A program made the translations under genes and the position numbers. Shown piece by piece: positions 7,241 through 12,065 of a stretch of DNA of 12,065 bases. The stretch is taken from NCBI GenBank assembly GCA_003235605.1, contig QJVU01000071.1, positions 1-12,065 on the forward strand, read 5' to 3'. The stretch comes from Planctomycetota bacterium. GTDB taxonomy: Bacteria; Planctomycetota; UBA1135; UBA2386. How positions within the stretch are numbered: position 1 is the stretch's first letter; every line of letters begins with the position of its first letter. The notes below the pieces were generated by a model. The model did not search any database. It was not told where the DNA came from and saw nothing but the letters and a program-made list of their open reading frames with translations.

Positions 7241-7642
7241 CTAGCGCTTCGAGAACTGGGTGGCGCGCCGCGCCTTGCGCAAGCCGTATTTCTTGCGTTC
7301 GATCATTCGCGGATCCCGTGTCAACAGACCCCGATCGCGGAGCACAGCTTCGTAGTCGGGGTGATCGAGCTTCAGCGCCCGCGCCAGCCCCAGGCTGACC
7401 GCCCCGGCCTGGCCACTGACGCCTCCGCCACTGACGCCGACCCAGATGTCGTAGCTCTGGACGCTCTCCGTGGCCACCAACGGGCTGGTGGCGGCGCGCC
7501 TGGTGTTCTCGGTAGTGAAGAACTCCTCCACCGGCTTGCCGTTGACGAGGAAACTGCCAGTGCCGCTCTTGATGCGAACGCGGGCAACCGCCGTCTTCCG
7601 TCGGCCGGTGCCCCAAACGAAGGGATCGGAATTCAGGACCAA
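7241..7642 (-). CDS. rpsI: 30S ribosomal protein S9
   Basis: This 133-residue protein is ribosomal protein S9, which binds 16S rRNA in the head of the small subunit and reaches towards the P-site tRNA with its basic tail. Signatures are WGTGRRKTAVARVRI near the N-terminus, FLVNGKPVEEFF, the glycine-rich VSGGGVSGQAGAVSLGLARAL, and the C-terminal KKYGLRKARRATQFSKR with the expected SKR end. The start must be TTG at 7642 or something rarer: an in-frame TGA lies two codons upstream and no ATG or suitably placed GTG follows. GGGGAG lies 10 nt before the TTG. The gene follows rplM after 37 nt, the usual rplM-rpsI order, and is probably transcribed with it. Confidence 0.97.
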   Translation of the reverse strand: MVLNSDPFVWGTGRRKTAVARVRIKSGTGSFLVNGKPVEEFFTTENTRRAATSPLVATESVQSYDIWVGVSGGGVSGQAGAVSLGLARALKLDHPDYEAVLRDRGLLTRDPRMIERKKYGLRKARRATQFSKR

Positions 7643-7652
7643 GGCTCAATCT

Positions 7653-7658
7653 CTCCCC
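7653..7658 (-). promoter_or_regulatory. Shine-Dalgarno site supporting the TTG start of rpsI
   Basis: GGGGAG lies 10 nt before the TTG at 7642, in the 37-nt gap after rplM. The distance is slightly long but workable, and supports the TTG as the real start since no ATG is available. Confidence 0.5.
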
Positions 7659-7679
7659 GCGACCGTGCCGGGCGCGTGT

Positions 7680-8120
7680 TCACAGCTTCAGCTCCGTGGG
7701 TTTCTGGGCTGCATGGGGGTGGCTCTCGCCCGCATAAACCTTCAACCGCTTGAGCATCTGCCGACCCAATCGGCTCTTCGGCAACATCCGCCTCACAGCC
7801 AACTTGATCAACTCCTCCGGTTTGTGCTCGCGGTAGTCCGCGAGGGACCGCGAGCGTAGGCCCCCAGGGTGACCCGTGTACCGGCGGTAGACACGGGTCT
7901 CGCCCTTGTTGGCCGTGAGCTTGACCCGCCTCGCGTTGACCACGATGACGCCCTCGCCGACGCCAAGGTGTGGGGTGTACAACGGCTTGTGCTTGCCCAT
8001 GAGGATTTCGGCAATCCGCGACGCCATCCGTCCCAGAACGTGCCGGGAGGCATCCACGACGTGCCAGGTGCTCATGGCCGCTTGATGGTCTGCCGCGGTA
8101 GCTAGTGTGGTCCTCGTCAT
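7680..8120 (-). CDS. rplM: 50S ribosomal protein L13
   Basis: This 146-residue protein is L13, an early-assembling protein of the large ribosomal subunit. Signatures are STWHVVDASRHVLGRMAS, ILMGKHKPLYTP, VIVVNARRVKLTANKG, YRRYTGHPGGL, the MLPKSRLGRQMLKRLKVY segment and the C-terminal HPHAAQKP. Two ATG codons are possible. The one at 8120 gives a length close to the usual 142 residues and an N-terminus (TLATAADH) resembling the family's short pre-Trp segment; the one at 8075 would give 131 residues. Neither has a strong ribosome site, and I prefer 8120. The gene starts 42 nt after the pyruvate kinase stop, so it may depend on read-through transcription from pyk, or on an unseen promoter inside pyk. 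Confidence 0.96.
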   Translation of the reverse strand: MTRTTLATAADHQAAMSTWHVVDASRHVLGRMASRIAEILMGKHKPLYTPHLGVGEGVIVVNARRVKLTANKGETRVYRRYTGHPGGLRSRSLADYREHKPEELIKLAVRRMLPKSRLGRQMLKRLKVYAGESHPHAAQKPTELKL

Positions 8121-8162
8121 GGCCTGAAAGGGCGCAGGATGCTAGCGGAGAAGGACCGGGAA

Positions 8163-9641
8163 TCAAGGAGCTTCATGCCCCTCGGCCTGATCCTCCCCCA
8201 GGGTCCGGATGTTCATCACGTTGGTCAGACCCTTGCGGCGGGTGCTGCCAACCACCACGACGACGCGGTCCCCCACCCGGGCGATCCCCCGGTGCAACAG
8301 CGCCCGCTCGCCCTCCAGGGTCATCTCGTGGGCGGTTCGCGCTCGGGACACCTTCATGGCCGTCACCCCCCAGACCAGGGAGAGACGTCGCACCGTGCGC
8401 TGAAACGGCGTGAAGACCACCACCCGCGTGGGCGATCTCTCGGCGGCGACGACCTCCGCCGTCGCCCCGCTCTCGGAGAACACGGCGATCACCTCGGCAC
8501 CGGCTTCGAGGGCGGCATGCACCGCCGCCCGGACCGTGGCTATGGTCACCGATGCACGCTCCCCGCCGCGGCGCCGCCGGACCGGGTCCCAGGAAGCAAA
8601 CATGTCCTTCTCAGCCCGCTTGATGATTCGGTCCATGATCTGGACCGCGCGCACGGGGTACCTCCCGGAGGCGGTTTCAGCCGACAGCATGACTGCCGAA
8701 GTGCCATCGTAGATGGCGTTGGCAACGTCCGAGGCTTCAGCTCGTGTCGGTCGTGGGTTCATCACCATGGACTCCAGCATTTGCGTGGCGGTAATCACGG
8801 GTCGGCGCGCCGACAACGCAGCGCGGATGATCCGCTTCTACAGGACCGGAACTGCGTCCGGGCCCATCTCCACGCCCATGTCTCCCCGCGCAATCATGAG
8901 ACCGTCGGACGCTTCGATGATCTCGGCCAGGTTCTTGATCGCCTCGGGACGCTCTATCTTGGCTATCACACGAGTCTCGGCACCATGTTTCTCTACCAGC
9001 CGACGCAGCCGGCGAACGTCGTTCCCGGTGCGCACGAAGGACAGCGCGATGTAGTCCGCGTCGTTCTCCAGCGCAACCGACAGATCCCGGAGGTCCTTCC
9101 TGGTGAGTGTGTCCGTGGAGACCCTCGAGCCCGGGAGGTTGATGCCCTTGTGCTGTTTCAGCAGGCCGCCATGAACCACCTTGGTGTGGATCTCCGTGCC
9201 GACGACCTTCTCCACCTTCAGCTCGAAGTAGCCATCGTCCAGGAGCAAGCGCTCCCGTGGCCGAACGTCCTTGGCGAGATTCCGATAGCTGGTCCCAATC
9301 CGGGCAACGTCACCACCTGTCGCCGCGCGGCCAATGACGCCGCTCTCGGTGGAGATGACAAGCGGCTGACCGGCCTGCAGCCAGATGGGCTGGGCGCCCG
9401 CGAGGGGACCCACCCGGATCTTCGGTCCCTGCAGATCCACGAGCACCCCGACGCCCTGCTTCAGCTTGCGGTCCACCCGACGGATCCGACGGATCAGCTG
9501 CGCGATCTTTGCGGGTGTGGCGTGGGCCGCATTGATGCGAAATACGTCCACACCCATCACCACCAAGTCCCGCAGCCCGCCCTCCGACGAACAGGCTGGC
9601 CCTACAGTCGCGACGATCTTGGTGCGGTTGGGCTGGCGCAT
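8163..9641 (-). pseudogene. pyk: Pyruvate kinase, reading frame interrupted by one in-frame TAG
   Basis: Pyruvate kinase makes pyruvate and ATP from phosphoenolpyruvate and ADP in the last step of glycolysis. The frame spans 492 codons from ATG at 9641, close to family size. Codon 268 is TAG (8840-8838), where the family usually has Gln (VPVLxKRII), suggesting CAG changed to TAG. Both sides are intact and in the same phase. N-terminal marks are RTKIVATVGPA, RINAAH at 35-40, DLQGPKIRV at 69-77, IAKIE with catalytic Lys228, and ARGDMGVEMGP with metal-binding Asp254. C-terminal marks are [31 protein letters not shown] and the regulatory-type domain to the end. Stopping at 267 would remove part of the barrel, including catalytic Thr286, and the C domain. 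Options are a recent nonsense mutation, a sequence error, or read-through. It lies between the HEAT protein and rplM. ATG 9641 is chosen over a TTG at 9662, though neither has a good ribosome site. Confidence 0.88.
8838..8840 (-). other. In-frame TAG inside pyruvate kinase
   Basis: The minus-strand codons around here read GTC CTG TAG AAG CGG ATC ATC, where the family normally has V-L/P-Q-K-R-I-I. Reading continues in the same phase on both sides, so the lesion is a single-base substitution, not a frameshift. TAG serves as the ordinary stop for the sigma factor, kinase, GGDEF-like, rpsI, HEAT protein and metK genes in this window. Confidence 0.9.
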
Positions 9642-9702
9642 CCACCAATCATCATGCCGCAAGATCCGGGCGGCACGCCAGGGACAACTTCCGGGCCTGG
9701 GA

Positions 9703-10758
9703 CTAGAACGTCGCCCGGTTCTTCGACCACCAGTCCCGCCACTTGCGCTGGGCGCTGTTCCTGGCGCTCGCGGAGGCCTCCGGGTCGAAGGCGATGTTCT
9801 GTCCGGTCAGCTTCTTCAACGACGTGTAAGCAGTGTGTCGTACGATCCCCTCGGGGTCCGCCAGGGCCACGATCAGAGCGTCGACCGTGGTGACGTGCTT
9901 GAAACCGCTGAGCCCCTCAGCGGTAAGCCGCCTGACGAACAGGTCGGGGTCCTTCAGCATCGGCAGAAGGTGCTCGCGCACCCGCTCATCCTTGGACTGG
10001 ATGAGTTGATCTACGGCCTCGAACCGGTTGCCAGGGTCGCTGTCCTTGAGCCTGGCCACCTGATGGGCCAGATTCGCGGGCAGACCATCCTTGCGGACCG
10101 CCTCCTTGGCGACCGGCGCGGGCTCCATCGGCTCGTCTCCGACCACCGGTTGCTTGACGGCGGCGCGGGGCATCGCGGCCAGCGCCGCCACTTCCCGAGA
10201 CAACTGTTGAACCTCCGCGCCGATGGCCTTGAGGCTCGGGTTCGACTCTTCGCCCAGCTTCTTCACGGCCGAGAGCCCACTCTCCAGCCCCTCGAAACGG
10301 GTCTTGGCGTCCGCGTGGTCCTCGCCGACCCGATCCAGCTGCGTCTTGATCGACTCCAGGGCGCCTTGGAGCTCGGCAAGCCGCCTGTTGATGGAGGACT
10401 GGCCCGCCTTGTCCGCGAACTTCTCCAGCTGTCCCTCGAGACTCCCCCAGCGCTCGTTTTGACTGCCCACATTGGTGGTGATGGTATCCAGCCGGCCGTC
10501 CAGCTCTCCCGCGGTGCTCGTCACCCGATACTCGAGCCAGATCGTGGCTGCGGCCAGTCCCGCCAGGAACACCACCCCCAGCGCCGTGAGGCTTGCCGGA
10601 GAGGCCCCCGCCCGGTCCGCCTTCGGTGCCAGCTCCGCAAGGCAGCAGGCGCCGACCACCTTGCCCTTGACCTGGCGCGCCGTCCCGGTCTCCAGATCCT
10701 TGACCGGAATCGACTCGCTGCAGATCTCGCAGAAATAGACTTCGAGGTTGTCTTCCAT
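9703..10758 (-). CDS. Membrane-anchored zinc-ribbon, coiled-coil and HEAT-repeat protein
   Basis: This 351-residue protein is not a named family to me, but its parts are clear. Residues 8-45 hold a small ribbon-like module with FCEIC (Cys10, Cys13) and ACC (Cys38, Cys39), a likely zinc site. A single membrane segment follows at about 57-77. Residues 83-195 are a probable coiled coil with heptad-like Leu and polar runs. A Pro/Ala/Val-rich linker (about 197-228) leads to HEAT-like helical repeats at about 232-318, including KDPDLFVRRLTAEGL and ADPEGIVRHTAYTSL. The C-terminus carries AFDPEASASARNSAQRKWRDWW, a tail seen on HEAT proteins of planctomycetes. ATG at 10758 is preferred over a non-ATG start 81 nt upstream that would add an unlike leader. 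The gene is 127 nt from metK and 61 nt from pyk. It may be a scaffold at the membrane. Confidence 0.8.
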   Translation of the reverse strand: MEDNLEVYFCEICSESIPVKDLETGTARQVKGKVVGACCLAELAPKADRAGASPASLTALGVVFLAGLAAATIWLEYRVTSTAGELDGRLDTITTNVGSQNERWGSLEGQLEKFADKAGQSSINRRLAELQGALESIKTQLDRVGEDHADAKTRFEGLESGLSAVKKLGEESNPSLKAIGAEVQQLSREVAALAAMPRAAVKQPVVGDEPMEPAPVAKEAVRKDGLPANLAHQVARLKDSDPGNRFEAVDQLIQSKDERVREHLLPMLKDPDLFVRRLTAEGLSGFKHVTTVDALIVALADPEGIVRHTAYTSLKKLTGQNIAFDPEASASARNSAQRKWRDWWSKNRATF

Positions 10759-10885
10759 GGCTCTTGGCTCACTCGCGGCAGCAGTCAGGGGGGAGCATCT
10801 GCCGCTGACAGGGTCCCACCTTGACAATAGTCGTGCCAAGCTCCCCGGGAACCTTGCAGAAGCGGCTTTTTTGGCCGACGACGCG
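10759..10885 (-). other. Intergenic gap between metK and the HEAT protein gene
   Basis: This is the longest gap in the window (127 nt). It holds no gene and no terminator with a T-run on the minus strand. A T-run lies at 10867-10872 on the plus strand, flanked by a weak 4-bp pair (CGGC and GCCG). A poor -10-like TATTGT with a weak -35-like TTCCCG is present, too weak to call as a promoter. An independent promoter for the downstream genes could lie here but is not shown. Confidence 0.3.
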
Positions 10886-12061
10886 CTACGCAGTCACCTT
10901 GGCGGCCGCCTTCAGCTGTTCGGCACGGTCTGTCGCTTCCCAACGGAAACCCTCCAGGTCCCGACCAAAATGACCATATGCCGCGGTCCTGCGGAAGATC
11001 GGGCGCTTCAGCTGAAGTTCCTCGACGATCCGCGCGGGCCGTAGGTCGAAGACCTCGCGCACCAGACTCACGAGCTGATCCTCGGCCAGCCGGCCCGTGC
11101 CGAACGTCTCACAACGGATGGACACCGGCTGAGCCACGCCGATCGCGTAGGCGACCTGCACCTCACAGCGATCCGCCAGGCCGGCGGCCACGATGTTCTT
11201 GGCCACCCAACGCGCCGCATAGGCCGCCGACCGGTCCACCTTGCTGGGGTCCTTGCCGGAGAACGCGCCGCCGCCGTGCCGCCCCATCCCGCCATAGGTG
11301 TCGACAATGATCTTGCGTCCGGTCAGACCTGCGTCCGCCTTCGGCCCACCGTTCACAAACCGTCCGGTGGGGTTCAAGAACCACCGTGTCTCTGCCGTCA
11401 GCATGCCTCCAGGCAGGACCTCAGCAGCGACTGTCTTCAACGCCGATTTCAGTTCGGCGTCGGACACCTCTGGATCGTGCTGGTGTGAGATCACCACGCT
11501 ATCGACAACCAGCGGCTTGTTGGATTCGTCATAGCGAACGCTCAGCTGCGACTTGGAGTCCGGACGCAAGAACCCGAAGCGGCCCGACTTTCGAGCCTCT
11601 GCGAGAGCCTCGAGGATGCGGTGCGAGTAGTGGATCGGGAATGGCATCAAGGCGTCGGTCTCCCGGCAAGCGAAGCCGAACATCATCCCCTGGTCCCCGG
11701 CGCCTTGCTCCCTGCTCTGCGAAGTGCCCGCGTCCACACCCAGAGCGATGTCCGGGGACTGCTGTCCTATTGCTGTCAGGATGCCGCAGGAATCCGCATC
11801 GAAGCCGAGTTCCGACCGGTCATAACCGATCTCCCGAATGACGCCGCGGGCAACCTCGGCGTAGTCCACACGGGCGGTTGTCGTGATCTCGCCCGTGATG
11901 ATCACGAGCCCCCTGGAGGTCAGGGTCTCGCACGCCACCCGCCCTTCAGGGTCCTGCTCCAGGATGGCATCCAGAATGCCATCGGAGATCTGGTCACAGA
12001 CCTTGTCGGGGTGCCCTTCGCTGACCGACTCGCTGGTGAATATGCGTGGCTCATGGGACAT
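10886..12061 (-). CDS. metK: S-adenosylmethionine synthetase
   Basis: This 391-residue enzyme joins methionine and ATP to make S-adenosylmethionine, the main methyl donor, releasing phosphate and pyrophosphate. Signatures are [13 protein letters not shown] (8-20, His17 and Asp19 in the active site), Glu58 in TGEIT, the GAGDQG motif at 120-125 followed by MMFGFA, RPDSKSQ with Lys170, [11 protein letters not shown] at 248-258 and [19 protein letters not shown] (Lys270, Lys274, Asp276). The C-terminus ends with the expected [11 protein letters not shown] segment, so the gene is complete. Length is near the usual 380-400. The loop before GAGDQG reads DIALGV where DIxQGV is common. The ATG at 12061 is four bases from the window edge, so its ribosome site and any upstream riboswitch cannot be seen. 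A 127-nt gap follows before the HEAT protein gene. Confidence 0.97.
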   Translation of the reverse strand: MSHEPRIFTSESVSEGHPDKVCDQISDGILDAILEQDPEGRVACETLTSRGLVIITGEITTTARVDYAEVARGVIREIGYDRSELGFDADSCGILTAIGQQSPDIALGVDAGTSQSREQGAGDQGMMFGFACRETDALMPFPIHYSHRILEALAEARKSGRFGFLRPDSKSQLSVRYDESNKPLVVDSVVISHQHDPEVSDAELKSALKTVAAEVLPGGMLTAETRWFLNPTGRFVNGGPKADAGLTGRKIIVDTYGGMGRHGGGAFSGKDPSKVDRSAAYAARWVAKNIVAAGLADRCEVQVAYAIGVAQPVSIRCETFGTGRLAEDQLVSLVREVFDLRPARIVEELQLKRPIFRRTAAYGHFGRDLEGFRWEATDRAEQLKAAAKVTA

Positions 12062-12065
12062 GAAA

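Noticed and set aside
8163..8816. A separate gene for the C-terminal half of pyruvate kinase, starting at TTG 8816
   Set aside because: It is the same frame as the N-terminal half, with conserved residues between the TAG and this TTG, and no ribosome site. It is one interrupted gene.
8838..8840. TAG as a sense codon (recoded genetic code)
   Set aside because: The sigma factor, kinase, GGDEF-like, rpsI, HEAT protein and metK genes all end at TAG at the expected family length, so general reassignment is unlikely.
8139..9893. A 584-codon open frame on the plus strand, antisense to pyruvate kinase
   Set aside because: It overlaps well-supported pyk motifs and its translation is low-complexity with no recognisable domain. 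Long antisense frames are expected in GC-rich genes with strong third-position bias.
9385..10824. A 479-codon plus-strand frame spanning pyk and the HEAT protein gene
   Set aside because: It covers two real minus-strand genes and the gap between them, and has no domain signal; it is an antisense shadow.
10821..10872. A TTGACA promoter-like box and T-run on the plus strand in the metK/HEAT protein gap
   Set aside because: No plus-strand gene lies downstream, no matching -10 box was seen, and the stem before the T-run is only about 4 bp.

Overview
The window is GC-rich, densely coded bacterial DNA in which every supported gene lies on the minus strand, so transcription runs from the right end to the left. 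The mix of genes points to Planctomycetota or a close relative: an ECF sigma factor beside a Ser/Thr kinase, an FHA protein, and a zinc-ribbon/HEAT protein with a WRDWW-type tail. This placement is inferred from gene style, not from a database match. No tRNA, rRNA, CRISPR array, insertion sequence or phage gene was seen.

Right half, in order of transcription, is housekeeping. metK (S-adenosylmethionine synthetase, 12061-10886) comes first. A membrane-anchored zinc-ribbon/coiled-coil/HEAT protein (10758-9703) follows, then pyruvate kinase (9641-8163), then the ribosomal pair rplM (L13) and rpsI (S9), then yebC (7171-6410). The pyruvate kinase frame is cut by a single in-frame TAG at 8838-8840 in otherwise intact coding sequence. 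At least six neighbouring genes end in TAG, so wholesale recoding of TAG is unlikely. The enzyme has the Leu-Gln-Lys-Val set described for K+-independent pyruvate kinases.

Left half looks like a phospho-signalling cluster, joined to yebC by a 4-nt GTGA overlap. It holds five genes: a pseudo-receiver plus degenerate GGDEF protein (6413-5430); a 900-residue helical-repeat protein with one FHA domain and a second FHA-like fold (5346-2644); a small membrane protein of unknown function (2570-1950); a tail-anchored Ser/Thr kinase with altered HRD and DFG motifs (1935-694); and an ECF sigma factor (680-27). A further gene appears to start at position 23 and runs off the window. Gaps are 13 to 83 nt, consistent with one transcription unit.

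A reasonable model, inferred only, is that the kinase is held at the membrane, the FHA protein reads phosphothreonine marks, the dead GGDEF protein serves as a protein-protein or ligand switch, and the ECF sigma factor is the transcriptional output.
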